A stretch of DNA of 64,000 bases from Halogeometricum rufum (GCF_900112175.1 NZ_FOYT01000001.1:1798001-1862000); one strand, 5' to 3'; counted from the stretch's first letter, positions 16,765-25,912 are shown. Translations and numbers: made by a program. Notes: generated by a model from the letters alone, not told the origin.

Positions 16765-17238
16765 TCAGGAGAACAGTTTCTTCAGGCGGGCGAACAGGCC
16801 CTTCTCTCGGTCGCCGCCGCGCCGTCGCTGTTGCGGTTCCTGCGTCTCCGTCGCCGCCGTCTCGGACGCCGCCTCGTCGTCGCCGGCGTCCGTCGCCTCG
16901 CCGCCGCCGACTTCCACCGTCCCCGTCTCGTCGTTCTCGACGAGTTCTGCGGCCCGTTCGACGAGTCCCTCGGCGTCGTTGACGCCGTCTTTGACCGTCC
17001 CCTTCACCAGCGGTTTGCCCTCGAAGCGGTCGCGACTGACCGCCGTGTCGGAGGCGATGATGACCGCGTCCGCGTCGGCGACGTCGTCGGCGGTGAGTTC
17101 GTTCTCGGCGCCCATCGCCCCCTGCACTTCGACCTTTATCTCGTGCCCGAGTCGCTCGGCGGTCTGTTCTAAGTTCTCTGCGGCCATCTGACTGTGCGCG
17201 ATTCCCGTCGGACACGCGGTGACTGCGACTAGCTTCAT
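16765..17238 (-). CDS. ptfB: Fructose PTS EIIB component
   Basis: 157 residues. Residues 1-~100 are the fructose-type IIB domain with phosphocysteine Cys9 in AVTACPTGIAHSQMAAE, which passes phosphate to fructose at the IIC transporter. Residues ~105-157 are a family-atypical tail: an acidic/Thr linker ending in a basic amphipathic helix RRRGGDREKGLFARLKKLFS, which looks like a membrane-surface anchor or a contact to IIC. The start at 17238 overlaps the ptsI stop by 4 bp (ATGA). It is the last gene of the ptfC-ptfA-ptsH-ptsI-ptfB run. Confidence 0.92.
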   Translation of the reverse strand: MKLVAVTACPTGIAHSQMAAENLEQTAERLGHEIKVEVQGAMGAENELTADDVADADAVIIASDTAVSRDRFEGKPLVKGTVKDGVNDAEGLVERAAELVENDETGTVEVGGGEATDAGDDEAASETAATETQEPQQRRRGGDREKGLFARLKKLFS

Positions 17239-18935
17239 GATTCTGTGTTCTCCGTTAGCACTCGTCTCACTTCGTTCTTCGTTCGGGCCGAGAGCGCTCG
17301 TTCGGCCAGCGCTCTCGCGTCTTCGGTGTTCGTCTCGGTCACGGCCCGCTTGACCTGCGGCACCGTGACCGCGCTCATGCTGAGTTCGTCGAGACCGAGA
17401 CCGAGGAGCAGTTCGGTCAGGTCCGGGTCGCCGGCCATCTCGCCGCACATGCCGACCCAGACGTCCGTCCCCTCGGTGGCTTCGACCGTCGCCCGGATGG
17501 CGCGGAGCACCGCCGGCTGGTGGTAGTCGCCGAGTTCGGCGACGCGTTCGTTGCCGCGTTCGGCGGCCATGACGTACTGGGCGAGGTCGTTCGTCCCGAT
17601 GCTGAAGAAGTCCACCTCGTCGGTCAGAGCGTCGGCCATGAACGCCGCCGAGGGCGTCTCGACCATCACGCCGAACTCGGGGACGGCGTACTCGACGCCC
17701 TCACGCTCCAAGTCGTCGGCGAACAGTTCCAGTCGCTCGCGGGCCGCCGTCACCTCCTCGACGGTCGAGACGAGGGGGAGCATCACCGCCAGGTCGCCGC
17801 CGCGTTCGCTCCCCGCGGCGCGGAGGAGCGCACGCAGTTGCGTCTCGAACAGGTCGGCGTCGGGGCCGAGCGACCGCCGGATGCCCCGTTCGCCGAGGAA
17901 CGGGTTCTCCTCCTCGGGCAGGTCGAGGTAGTCGATGGGCTTGTCGCCGCCGACGTCCAGCGTTCGGACGACGACGCGGCCCTCGGGGAACGCCTCCAAC
18001 GCCTCGACGTACGTCTCGTACTGTTCGTCCTCGTCCGGCGGCGACTCCCGGTCGAGGAACAGGAACTCGGTCCGGAACAGGCCGATGCCGTCCGCACCGC
18101 GGTCGGCGGCCGGCGCGAGGTCCGCCTCCGTCCCGACGTTGCCGGCCACCTCGACGGGGACGCCGTCCGCCGTCGAGACGGGGTCGTCCCGAATCTCCAC
18201 GTCGGCCTCCTCGGCGGCCGCCTCGCGCGTCTCCTCGTCGGGGTCGACGACGACGACGCCGTCGGTGCCGTCCACGACGACGCTCTCGCCCTCGGCGACG
18301 TCGTTCAGTTCCTCGCCGACGCCGACGACGGCGGGCAGGGCCAGCGACCGGGCGAAGATGGCCGCGTGCGAGGTTCGCCCGCCCGTGACGGTGACGAACC
18401 CGGCGACGCGTTCGGGGTCCAACTGCGCGGTGTCGCTCGGCGTCAGGCGTTCGGCGAAGACGACGCTCCCCTCGGGTAACTCCGCGAGGTTCACGCGTTC
18501 GCCGCCCGAGAGGACGCGCACGAGTCTGTCGCGCACGTCGCGCAAGTCGTCCGCGCGTTCGGCCATCCGGCCCTCCATCCCCTCGAACTGCTCGACGAAC
18601 CGGTCGAACGTCCGTTCGACGGCGTGTTCGGCCGGGAGGCCGTTCGAAATCTCCTCCTCGACGCCCTCGGTTATCTGCGGGTCCTCGAGGAACTGGACGT
18701 GCGCGTCGAACACCGCCGCCTCGTCCTCGCCGACTCGTTCGGCCGTTCGTTCGCGTTCGCGCTTCAGTTCCTCGCGCGCCGACGTGCGCGCCTCCTCGAA
18801 CCGTGCCGTCTCGGCGTCGGCGTCGACCTCCTCGGGGGCCGGCGGGTCGTCCAGTTCCGCGTCGGGCGCGTACCAGACGACGGTGCCGACACCCGAGAGC
18901 GGGGTGACGCCGATGCCGTCGAATCGCCGTGTCAT
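17235..18935 (-). CDS. ptsI: PTS enzyme I (PEP-protein phosphotransferase)
   Basis: A 566-residue cytosolic enzyme that phosphorylates HPr from phosphoenolpyruvate. The N-terminal phosphohistidine domain has the active-site His190 in GGRTSHAAIFARSL. The C-terminal PEP-binding barrel shows GADGIGLFRTEFLFLDR, the EENPFLGERGIRRSL arginines, FSIGTNDLAQY and the catalytic cysteine in VGMCGEMAGDP. Length is typical of bacterial enzyme I (about 570). It lies between ptsH (4 bp gap) and ptfB (4 bp overlap). PTS proteins are of bacterial origin and confined to few archaea, so an ancient acquisition is likely. Confidence 0.95.
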   Translation of the reverse strand: MTRRFDGIGVTPLSGVGTVVWYAPDAELDDPPAPEEVDADAETARFEEARTSAREELKRERERTAERVGEDEAAVFDAHVQFLEDPQITEGVEEEISNGLPAEHAVERTFDRFVEQFEGMEGRMAERADDLRDVRDRLVRVLSGGERVNLAELPEGSVVFAERLTPSDTAQLDPERVAGFVTVTGGRTSHAAIFARSLALPAVVGVGEELNDVAEGESVVVDGTDGVVVVDPDEETREAAAEEADVEIRDDPVSTADGVPVEVAGNVGTEADLAPAADRGADGIGLFRTEFLFLDRESPPDEDEQYETYVEALEAFPEGRVVVRTLDVGGDKPIDYLDLPEEENPFLGERGIRRSLGPDADLFETQLRALLRAAGSERGGDLAVMLPLVSTVEEVTAARERLELFADDLEREGVEYAVPEFGVMVETPSAAFMADALTDEVDFFSIGTNDLAQYVMAAERGNERVAELGDYHQPAVLRAIRATVEATEGTDVWVGMCGEMAGDPDLTELLLGLGLDELSMSAVTVPQVKRAVTETNTEDARALAERALSARTKNEVRRVLTENTES

Positions 18936-18939
18936 CGCG

Positions 18940-19209
18940 TTACAGTTCGTCCTCCGGCGTCGAAAGCACTTCCTCCAAGGCGTCGAGTGCCTCCTCGGCG
19001 TCGTCGCCCTCCGCGGAGAGGCGGACGTTCTCGCCGCCCGAGACGCCGAGTCCGGTGACGGCGAGCATGCTCGCGGCGTTCACCATGTCGCCGTCCTCCG
19101 GGCCGACGCGAATCTCCGCGTCGAACTCGTTGGCCGTCTCCACGAACACCGACGCGGGACGGGCGTGCAGGCCGTCCTCGGGGACGACGGTGACGATTCG
19201 CTCGGGCAT
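18940..19209 (-). CDS. ptsH: PTS phosphocarrier HPr
   Basis: An 89-residue phosphocarrier protein. The active site is His15 in EDGLHARPASVFV; the regulatory-site region NAASMLAVTGLGV retains Ser47, although no HPr kinase is visible nearby. It accepts phosphate from enzyme I and passes it to the IIA protein. The start overlaps the ptfA stop by one base. Confidence 0.94.
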   Translation of the reverse strand: MPERIVTVVPEDGLHARPASVFVETANEFDAEIRVGPEDGDMVNAASMLAVTGLGVSGGENVRLSAEGDDAEEALDALEEVLSTPEDEL

Positions 19210-19673
19210 CAGTTCACCGCCTCCCGGACCGTGTTCTGGACCGTCTCGGCGTCCTCGGCCTCCAGCAGTTTCTCGCGGACGTCCTCGTGCATGAGGGCGC
19301 GCGAGAGCGAACTGAGAATCTGCAGGTGTTCCTCGCCGCCCTCCTCGGGGACGAGAATCATGAACAGCAGTTTCGCCGGCTTGTCGTCCATCGCGTCGAA
19401 GTCGATTCCCTCCGCGGAACGCGCGAACGCCACAGAGGGAGCCTCGACGGCCGTCGTCTTGGCGTGGGGGATGCCGATTCCCATGCCGACGCCCGTCGTG
19501 GCCTCCTTCTCTCGTTCCTGCAGGTCCGCGAGGGCCGTCTCGCGTTCGGTCACGCGACCGTTCTCCACGACGAGGTCCAACAGGTATTCGATGGCGAGTT
19601 CCTTCTCTGCGGGCGGTTCTTCGAGCGAGATGTGCGCCGTCGGCATCAGGCGGTCGATTTCATCTTCGAGCAT
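19209..19673 (-). CDS. ptfA: Fructose PTS EIIA component
   Basis: A 154-residue mannitol/fructose-type IIA protein. The phosphorylated histidine is His70 in GMGIGIPHAKT, preceded by REKEATTGVG, and the C-terminal helices EEHLQILSSLSRALMHED are typical. It transfers phosphate from HPr to IIB. It follows ptfC after a 123-bp spacer that carries a tandem repeat and shares one base with ptsH downstream. Confidence 0.93.
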   Translation of the reverse strand: MLEDEIDRLMPTAHISLEEPPAEKELAIEYLLDLVVENGRVTERETALADLQEREKEATTGVGMGIGIPHAKTTAVEAPSVAFARSAEGIDFDAMDDKPAKLLFMILVPEEGGEEHLQILSSLSRALMHEDVREKLLEAEDAETVQNTVREAVN

Positions 19674-19740
19674 TTTCGTGCGAATATGTGAACGGCTGGG
19701 GTAAGGTAGTTGTGTTGGCGGCCGTCTCGGCCGGTCGGCC

Positions 19741-19788
19741 GTCGGTGTCGTCTGTCGTCGGTGTCGTCTGTCGTCGGTGTCGTCCGTC
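19741..19788. repeat. 16-bp tandem repeat in the ptfC-ptfA spacer
   Basis: Units 19741-19756 and 19757-19772 are identical and 19773-19788 differs by one base; degenerate GTCGTC copies continue into the end of ptfC. The tract lies between the ptfC stop and the ptfA start. Confidence 0.85.
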
Positions 19789-19796
19789 GTCTGTCG

Positions 19797-20951
19797 TCAG
19801 TCGTCGGATGTCGCTGCGGCCGTCTCCGTCTCGCCCGCGCCGACGCGGTCCTCGAAGTCCGGCTTCCACACCGTCGCGATGGCGGCGGTCACGAGCGACC
19901 CGATGACGATGGCGCCGAGGAAGACGAGCGGTTTGTTCGACAGCGGAACGACGAAGATGCCGCCGTGCGGGGCGGGCATCGTGACGTTCAGCGCCATCGA
20001 CATCGCGCCGCCGACCGCGCTCCCGGCGATGATGGACGGAATCACGCGGACGGGGTCCGAGGAGGCGTACGGAATCGCCCCCTCCGTGATGAACGAGAAG
20101 CCGAGGACGATGCCCGACTTCGCGTTCTCGTACATCTCCGCGGCGTACAGGTGCGGTGCGACGAAGTTCGAGATGGCGAGACCGATGGGCGGAATCATCC
20201 CGCCGATCATCACCGCGGCCATCGGCGCCGTGACGCCCTCTGCGATGAGGCCGGTGGCGAACACGTAGGCGACCTTGTTCACCGGGCCGCCCATGTCGAA
20301 CGCCATCATCCCGCCGAGCAGTGCCCCCACGAGAACGGCCTGTCCGCCCTGCATGCTCTGGAGGAAGCCGGTCAGCGCGGCGTTCGCGATGGCGACCGGG
20401 ACGCCCAGGACGAAGATGACGAGGGGCGACAGAATCGCCATCGTCAACACCGGCACGATGAGCACCGGCATCATCGGCGTCACGTAGTCCGGGACGCTCC
20501 AGCCCTTTATCCAGCGGGCGACGTACCCGGCGAGGAGGCCGGCGACGAGTGCGCCGAGGTAGCCCGCGCCGGCCGCGCCACCCTGCAGACCGATGACGTC
20601 ACCGGCCGCCTGCAGGACGTTCCCCTGCTGGATGATGTACGAGAGCAGGAACCCGGGCGCGAGACCCGGCCGGTCCGCGATGGCGTACGCGATGTACGCC
20701 CCCAGGATGGGCACCATGATCGTGAGCCCCGCCACGCCGATCTGAGCGAGGAACCAGCCGAGCGTCCCGGTCGCACCGAACACTTCCTGCACGCCGGTCC
20801 CGGTGACGCCCGCCACGGCGTACCCGAGAGCGAGGAAGATACCGCCGATGGTGACGAACGGAATCATGTACGATACGCCGGTCATCAGGTCCTCCTTTAT
20901 CTTCGTCAGGTAGGCCCGATACGCGTTCTCCGCTGACTGCTTGCTTGACAT
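19797..20951 (-). CDS. ptfC: Fructose PTS EIIC permease
   Basis: A 384-residue membrane transporter with about nine to ten helices, matching fructose-family IIC. Key parts are YMIPFVTIGGIFLALGYAV near the N-terminus, the GGMMAFDMGGPVNKVAYVF loop, the GMIPPIGLAIS segment and the FITEGAIPYASSDP motif that binds the sugar, followed by MPAPHGGIFV. The IIA and IIB domains are separate genes here. The start MSSKQSAEN at 20951 has a GGAG purine stretch about 7 nt upstream. Its first ~25 residues are cytoplasmic. It heads the PTS run downstream of pfkB. Confidence 0.94.
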   Translation of the reverse strand: MSSKQSAENAYRAYLTKIKEDLMTGVSYMIPFVTIGGIFLALGYAVAGVTGTGVQEVFGATGTLGWFLAQIGVAGLTIMVPILGAYIAYAIADRPGLAPGFLLSYIIQQGNVLQAAGDVIGLQGGAAGAGYLGALVAGLLAGYVARWIKGWSVPDYVTPMMPVLIVPVLTMAILSPLVIFVLGVPVAIANAALTGFLQSMQGGQAVLVGALLGGMMAFDMGGPVNKVAYVFATGLIAEGVTAPMAAVMIGGMIPPIGLAISNFVAPHLYAAEMYENAKSGIVLGFSFITEGAIPYASSDPVRVIPSIIAGSAVGGAMSMALNVTMPAPHGGIFVVPLSNKPLVFLGAIVIGSLVTAAIATVWKPDFEDRVGAGETETAAATSDD

Positions 20952-21003
20952 GGATTGCTCCCTCACGATAGTTTCTGTATGTCTTCAAAAACCCTTTCGG
21001 ACA

Positions 21004-21019
21004 TGAACGATTTTGAACG
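21004..21019. promoter_or_regulatory. Candidate operator upstream of ptfC
   Basis: TGAACGATTTTGAACG closely matches TGAACGATTCTCGAACA found upstream of glpR-pfkB, in opposite orientation relative to its gene. It lies about 55 nt before the ptfC start. Confidence 0.4.
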
Positions 21020-21049
21020 GTTGCGCTCGCAAACCGGACCCAGCGAGCA

Positions 21050-21979
21050 TCAGGGACGCGCCGCGGAGAGCGTCACGTCGTCCCTGTCGTCGAAGATGCC
21101 GTCGAAGTCGGGGACGCTGGTTCCCGACGCGGCGACGACGCGCGACGCGACGGTGACGCCCGTCTTCAGCGCCGTCCGTTCGGACTCCCCTCGCGTGAGT
21201 CCGGCGAGGAAGCCCGAGAGGAGAGCGTCGCCCGCGCCGACGGTGTCGACGACGTCCGCGGGGACGGCGGGCGCGTGGTACGTGCCGGACTCGGCCGCCA
21301 ACAGGGCGCCGTCCGGGCCGAGCGAGGCGACGACGAACCGGAACTTGCCGTCGCGGAGCGCCTGCGCCGCCGCCGCGCAGTCGGCCGTCGTCTCCACGGC
21401 CATCCCGGTGGCGACGGCGAGTTCGTCGCGGTTCGGCTTGCAGGCGAGGTAGGAGGCGTCGAGTTCGGCCAACGCCGCCCCGCCCATGTCGACGGCCGTC
21501 TCCCAGTCGCCCGCCGAGGCGAGTTCGTCCACGTCGTCCGTGGTGACGCCCTTCGGGAGACTGCCGGCGACGACGAGGCGGTCCGGCGCGCGTTCGCGGA
21601 CGCGGTCGACCAGCGCCGTCACCTCCCCGTCGCGAACCGCCGGCCCGTCGTGGTTTATCTTGTACTCGCCCTCGGGGCCGAGAACGGTCGTGTTCAGGCG
21701 CGTTCGGTCGCCGATGTCGACGAAGTCGTTCGGGACGGCGTCCTCGTCGAGGCGGTCGCGAATCATCTTCCCGAACGGGCCGCCGAGGAACCCGGTCGCG
21801 GGGGCGTCCACGTCCAGTGCGGTGAGGTACTTCGAGACGTTGATTCCCTTCCCGCCGGCGTCGAACTTCGCGTCGTCCGTCCGGGCGACCGTCCCCGTCC
21901 GAAGCGGTTCGTCGACCCGGACGGTGTGGTCGACGGCGGGGTTGGCCGTCACCGTCAGCACGTCGTCGCCGTCGGTCAT
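21050..21979 (-). CDS. pfkB: 1-phosphofructokinase
   Basis: A 309-residue PfkB/ribokinase-family kinase. The N-terminus VTANPAVDHTV and GGKGINVSKYLTAL bind the sugar; the ATP/catalytic motif is DTVGAGDALLSGFLAG (catalytic Asp in GAGD) near residue 250. It converts fructose-1-phosphate, delivered by the PTS, to fructose-1,6-bisphosphate for Fba. The start overlaps the glpR stop by 4 bp (ATGA), so glpR-pfkB is a co-translated pair. Confidence 0.93.
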   Translation of the reverse strand: MTDGDDVLTVTANPAVDHTVRVDEPLRTGTVARTDDAKFDAGGKGINVSKYLTALDVDAPATGFLGGPFGKMIRDRLDEDAVPNDFVDIGDRTRLNTTVLGPEGEYKINHDGPAVRDGEVTALVDRVRERAPDRLVVAGSLPKGVTTDDVDELASAGDWETAVDMGGAALAELDASYLACKPNRDELAVATGMAVETTADCAAAAQALRDGKFRFVVASLGPDGALLAAESGTYHAPAVPADVVDTVGAGDALLSGFLAGLTRGESERTALKTGVTVASRVVAASGTSVPDFDGIFDDRDDVTLSAARP

Positions 21980-22743
21980 TCGGGCGGCACCTCCACGACG
22001 GTGACGCCCTCGTTCTCGAACGCCTGCCGCTCTCTCGGCGGCAACTCCTCGTCGGTGACGAACACGTCCACGTCGTGCACGTCGGCGAACTTCACGAACG
22101 AGCGCTTGCCGACCTTCGTCGCGTCGGCGACGAGGACGACGCGCGCGGACTTCTCGGTCATCAACTGCTTCATCCGCGCCTCGTCCTCGTTCGGCGTCGT
22201 CAGGCCGCCGTCGGCGTCGATGGCGTTCGTCCCCAGAAACAGGAGGTCGAAGTTCGTCCGCTCCATGAACGACTCCGCCGTCGGCCCGACGAGCGCACGG
22301 GTGCGACTGCGGAGCGTGCCGCCCGTGAGTTTCACGTCGTTCTCCTCCTTCCCGAGTTCGACGGCGAGGCGCGGCGAGTTCGTCACCGAGAGGATGGAGC
22401 CGTCTTTCGGCGCCTGTTTGGCCACCTCCATCGTCGTCGTCCCCGCGTCGAAGAAGACGACCTGTCCCTCGGCTATCTCCGCGACGGCGCGGTCGGCTAT
22501 CGCGCGCTTGCCGTCGAGGTTCTGTACCTCCTTCTGCCCGTACGTCTGTTCTTTGCCGACGGTCGTGACGGGCACCGCGCCGCCGTGCGACCGTTCGACG
22601 AGGCCGCGGTCCTCCAGTTCTCGGAGGTCACGCCGGATGGTGGCCTTCGAGTAGCCGAGTTCCTCGGCCAGGCCCTCGACGGACCGCCCGTCGTCCGCCG
22701 AGACGAGTTCCACGATTCGTCTTTTGCGCTCTGCGGGTAACAT
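21976..22743 (-). CDS. glpR: DeoR/GlpR-family transcriptional repressor
   Basis: 255 residues. The N-terminal winged helix is DGRSVEGLAEELGYSKATIRRDL (about 17-40) and the C-terminal sugar-phosphate sensor domain (about 75-235) is of the DeoR type, with FFDAGTTT and the GTNAIDADGGLTTPNEDEARMK stretch. In Haloferax the orthologue represses pfkB and the fructose genes, with relief by fructose-1-phosphate-type signals. The gene order and the ATGA overlap with pfkB agree with that role and imply autoregulation. Confidence 0.92.
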   Translation of the reverse strand: MLPAERKRRIVELVSADDGRSVEGLAEELGYSKATIRRDLRELEDRGLVERSHGGAVPVTTVGKEQTYGQKEVQNLDGKRAIADRAVAEIAEGQVVFFDAGTTTMEVAKQAPKDGSILSVTNSPRLAVELGKEENDVKLTGGTLRSRTRALVGPTAESFMERTNFDLLFLGTNAIDADGGLTTPNEDEARMKQLMTEKSARVVLVADATKVGKRSFVKFADVHDVDVFVTDEELPPRERQAFENEGVTVVEVPPE

Positions 22744-22780
22744 AGGCGTCAGTCGTGTTCGGCAGTAGCCCCTGTTCGTT

Positions 22781-22787
22781 GTTAATT
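22781..22787 (-). promoter_or_regulatory. TATA-like box of glpR-pfkB
   Basis: AATTAAC on the minus strand lies about 41 nt from the glpR ATG, implying a leader of about 14 nt. It sits just downstream of the candidate operator at 22793-22809. Confidence 0.4.
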
Positions 22788-22792
22788 GTTCG

Positions 22793-22809
22793 TGTTCGAG
22801 AATCGTTCA
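22793..22809. promoter_or_regulatory. Candidate operator upstream of glpR-pfkB
   Basis: TGTTCGAGAATCGTTCA (minus strand TGAACGATTCTCGAACA) is a near-palindromic element shared with the ptfC upstream region, overlapping where TFB/BRE would sit. It is a candidate GlpR site; this is inference from the two copies only. Confidence 0.4.
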
Positions 22810-22918
22810 GTCCTGCACGTTTTGCGCGAGAAATACGCGCGAGCGTGCAGACCGAGGCCGAGCGCAGTCGCTCACGAACGGGGGAACGCAGAAGAGAGCG
22901 CCGCGAACGCGGGCGCGT

Positions 22919-23887
22919 TCAGTCGAGTCTGTCGATGACCGCCTGCGTCACGGCCTCCGTCGAGGCGTCGCCGCCCAGGTCGGCCGTGCGCGGGCCCTCC
23001 GCGAGGGTCGATTCGACCGCCTCGCGGACGGCCGCACCCTCGTCCTCGTAGCCCAGGTGTTCGAGCAGCATCGCCGCCGAGAGAATCGTCGCGGACGGGT
23101 TCGCGACGCCCTCGCCCGCGATGTCCGGCGCCGTCCCGTGGACGGGTTCGAACAGGGCGTTGTCGGGCCCGATGTTCGCCGACGGTAGGAGTCCGAGGCC
23201 GCCGACGAGTCCGGCCGCGAGGTCCGACAGCACGTCGCCCGCGAGGTTCGGGCAGACGACGACGTCGAACTGCGTCGGGTCCAGACAGACGCGCGTGGCG
23301 AAGGCGTCCATCAGCACTTCCTCCGTCTCGACGCCTCGTTCCTCGGCGACGGAGACGACGGCGTCGCGGAAGCGGCCGTCCGTCTCCCGCATCACGTTCG
23401 CCTTGTGCGCGACCTGAAAGCCGTCGGGCGCGTAGTCGCAGGCGAACTCGGCGAGTCGCTCGGAGGCCGAGGTGGTGACGACGCGCGTCAGCGTCGAGAG
23501 GTCCGCCGAGAGGCGGTCCTCGTGGCCCGAGTAGACGCCCTCGGTGTTCTCCCGGAGGAAGACGAGGTCCGTCTCCGGTCGAAGCGCGTTCACGCCGGGG
23601 TACGCCTTCGCCGGGCGGACGTTCACGAACGAGTCCACCGCCGTCCGGAGGGGCAGAATCACGTCCGCGGCCGTCTCGCCCGCCGCGCCGAACAGCGTGG
23701 CGTCGGCGTCGGCGACCACGTCGTACGTCTCCTGCGGGAGTGCCTCGCCGGTCCGCTCTTTCACCGCGTCGCCCGCCTCCGCCGCGACGAACTCGAAGTC
23801 GCCGACGGCGTCGAGGACGGACACCGCCGCCGGGACGACTTCCTTCCCGATGCCGTCGCCCTCGACGACGACTATCTCGTCAGTCAT
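22919..23887 (-). CDS. leuB: 3-isopropylmalate dehydrogenase
   Basis: A 322-residue NAD-dependent decarboxylating dehydrogenase of the isocitrate/isopropylmalate family, the third step of leucine synthesis. Motifs include [15 protein letters not shown] at the N-terminus, [14 protein letters not shown] (substrate specificity loop), [12 protein letters not shown], the metal-binding [16 protein letters not shown] and [20 protein letters not shown] for NAD. It is slightly shorter than bacterial LeuB (about 360) but typical for archaea. It overlaps leuD by 8 bp and is the last gene of the leuC-leuD-leuB run. Confidence 0.92.
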   Translation of the reverse strand: MTDEIVVVEGDGIGKEVVPAAVSVLDAVGDFEFVAAEAGDAVKERTGEALPQETYDVVADADATLFGAAGETAADVILPLRTAVDSFVNVRPAKAYPGVNALRPETDLVFLRENTEGVYSGHEDRLSADLSTLTRVVTTSASERLAEFACDYAPDGFQVAHKANVMRETDGRFRDAVVSVAEERGVETEEVLMDAFATRVCLDPTQFDVVVCPNLAGDVLSDLAAGLVGGLGLLPSANIGPDNALFEPVHGTAPDIAGEGVANPSATILSAAMLLEHLGYEDEGAAVREAVESTLAEGPRTADLGGDASTEAVTQAVIDRLD

Positions 23888-24494
23888 CGCTCTCCACGTA
23901 GGGGAGCGAGTCCACCGTGTCGCGGACCGCCTGCCGGTTCGACTTCATCAGCGCGGTGGTGTCCCACACGCCGTCGACGAGCGCTTTCCGCTGGGCGTCG
24001 TCCACGGTCACGTCGACGGTCTTCCCGCCGTAGGTGACCGTCTCGGCTTCCACGTCGACCTCGATGTCGCCGTCGGGGTTCTCCTCGACCCACGACTGCA
24101 GTTCCGAGATGGTCTCGTGGTCGGCGGTGACCGTCGGGATACCGAGGGCGAGGCAGTTGCCCGCGAAGATCTCGGCGAACGACTCGCCGACGATGGCGTC
24201 GATTCCCCAGCGCATCAGCGCCTGCGGGGCGTGTTCGCGCGAGGACCCGCAGCCGAAGTTCGCGTTGACCACCATCACCGAGGAGTCCTTGAACCGGTCC
24301 TCGTTCATCGGGTGGTCCTTGGGTTCGTCGTCGTCGTCGAACCGCAGGTCGAAGAAGGCGAACTGACCCAGTCCGTCGAAGGTGACCACCTTCATGAACC
24401 GGGCCGGGATTATCTGGTCGGTGTCGATGTCGTTCCCGCGGATGGGGATGCCCGTCCCCGAGACGTAGTCGACTTCGGGTATCTCCGTCGTCAC
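23880..24494 (-). CDS. leuD: 3-isopropylmalate dehydratase small subunit
   Basis: A 204-residue small subunit (swivel domain) of isopropylmalate isomerase. Characteristic parts are [16 protein letters not shown], the [14 protein letters not shown] loop and [20 protein letters not shown]. The start is an unusual GTG at 24494 (reading [12 protein letters not shown]): it overlaps the TGA of leuC as GTGA, which explains coupling without an ATG, and no suitable ATG lies nearby. It works as a heterodimer with LeuC. Confidence 0.9.
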   Translation of the reverse strand: MTTEIPEVDYVSGTGIPIRGNDIDTDQIIPARFMKVVTFDGLGQFAFFDLRFDDDDEPKDHPMNEDRFKDSSVMVVNANFGCGSSREHAPQALMRWGIDAIVGESFAEIFAGNCLALGIPTVTADHETISELQSWVEENPDGDIEVDVEAETVTYGGKTVDVTVDDAQRKALVDGVWDTTALMKSNRQAVRDTVDSLPYVESDD

Positions 24495-25912
24495 GCCAGG
24501 TTCACCTCCTTCATCTCGCGCACGTCGCTCACTTCCCCGTTGACGGCCGCGGCGGCCACCATCCGGGGGTTCATCAGCACGGTGCGGCCGTCCTTCGACC
24601 CCTGCCGGCCGACGAAGTTGCGGTTCGACGAGGACGCGCAGGCCTCGTCTCCCTCCAGTTGGTCCTCGTTCATGCCGAGACACATCGAACAGCCGGCGTT
24701 GCGCCACTCGAAGCCGGCGTCCTCGAAGAGGTCCTTCAGGCCCTCCTCCTCGGCGGCCTTCTGGACGCGCTGGCTGCCGGGGACGACCATCGCGCGCACG
24801 TCGTCGTGGACCTGTCGGCCCTTCACGACGCGCGCGGCGCGGCGCAGGTCCGCGAGGCGCGCGTTCGTGCACGACCCGAGGAACGCCACGTCGATGGGGT
24901 AGCCCTGCATCGTCTCGCCGGGCGTCACGCGCATGTGTTCCTGTGCGCGCCGCGCGGTGTCGCGCTTGTCCGCCGGCAGGTCCTCGGGTGCCGGAATCGG
25001 TTCCGTGATGCCGACGCCCTGTCCGGGCGTGGTGCCCCACGTGACGACCGGTTCGAGTTCGTCGCCGTCGATGGTGACCACGTCGTCGTACTCGGCGTCC
25101 TCGTCGGAGCGGACGGACTCCCAGTACGGCTTCAGTCGCTCGAACTTCTCGGGGTCGTCGGCGAACTCGTCCGTCTCCGCCAACCACTCGTACGTCGTCT
25201 CGTCGGGGTTGACGTAGCCCGCGCGGGCCCCGCCCTCGATGGACATGTTGCAGATGGACATCCGGCCCTCCATGTCGAGGCTCTCGATGGCCCCGCCGGC
25301 GTACTCGTAGACGTAGCCGACGCCGCCGTCGGTGCCGAGCCGTCGGATTATCTCGAGGATGACGTCCTTCGCCTCGACGGCGTCGCCGAGTTCGCCCGTC
25401 ACCTCTATCTTGCGGACCTGCTGCTTCTCCATGGCGATGCATCCGGTCGCCAGCACGTCGCGAATCTGCGAGGTGCCGATACCGAACGCGAGTGCGCCGA
25501 ACGCGCCGTGCGTCGAGGTGTGGCTGTCGCCGCAGACGATGGTCATCCCGGGCTGGGTGATTCCCTGCTCGGGCCCGATGACGTGGACGATGCCCTGGTC
25601 GCCCGTCGTCGGGTCGTCGAACTCGATGCCCGCGTCGCGGACGTTCTGCTCCAACTCGGCCATCATCTCTTCGGCGGCGTCGTCGGCGTACGGCCGTGAC
25701 TGGTCCGCCGTCGGGACGATGTGGTCCACCGTCGCGTGCGTCCGTTCGGGGAACGCCACCTCCATGTCGCGTTCGCGGAGCATGCCGAACGCCTGCGGAC
25801 TGGTCACCTCGTGGATGAGGTGCAGGCCCACGAACAACTGCGTCTGTCCGGTGGGGAGCGTCGTGACGGCGTGGTTGTCCCACACCTTGTCGTACAGCGT
25901 TCCCTCACTCAT
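24491..25912 (-). CDS. leuC: 3-isopropylmalate dehydratase large subunit
   Basis: A 473-residue aconitase-family large subunit carrying the [4Fe-4S] cluster. The N-terminus is [11 protein letters not shown] and the substrate region [22 protein letters not shown]. Cluster ligands are expected in [10 protein letters not shown] and SMCLGMN, and the C-terminal [12 protein letters not shown] is conserved. Length and order are standard for a bacterial-type LeuC. It catalyses 2- to 3-isopropylmalate isomerisation with LeuD. It overlaps the small acidic protein upstream by 8 bp. Confidence 0.95.
   Translation of the reverse strand: MSEGTLYDKVWDNHAVTTLPTGQTQLFVGLHLIHEVTSPQAFGMLRERDMEVAFPERTHATVDHIVPTADQSRPYADDAAEEMMAELEQNVRDAGIEFDDPTTGDQGIVHVIGPEQGITQPGMTIVCGDSHTSTHGAFGALAFGIGTSQIRDVLATGCIAMEKQQVRKIEVTGELGDAVEAKDVILEIIRRLGTDGGVGYVYEYAGGAIESLDMEGRMSICNMSIEGGARAGYVNPDETTYEWLAETDEFADDPEKFERLKPYWESVRSDEDAEYDDVVTIDGDELEPVVTWGTTPGQGVGITEPIPAPEDLPADKRDTARRAQEHMRVTPGETMQGYPIDVAFLGSCTNARLADLRRAARVVKGRQVHDDVRAMVVPGSQRVQKAAEEEGLKDLFEDAGFEWRNAGCSMCLGMNEDQLEGDEACASSSNRNFVGRQGSKDGRTVLMNPRMVAAAAVNGEVSDVREMKEVNLA

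Noticed and set aside
19741-19800. Short repeats considered as a CRISPR remnant
   Set aside because: Units are contiguous 16-mers without spacers and there are no cas genes in the window. The same applies to the 20-bp array at 58361-58420.
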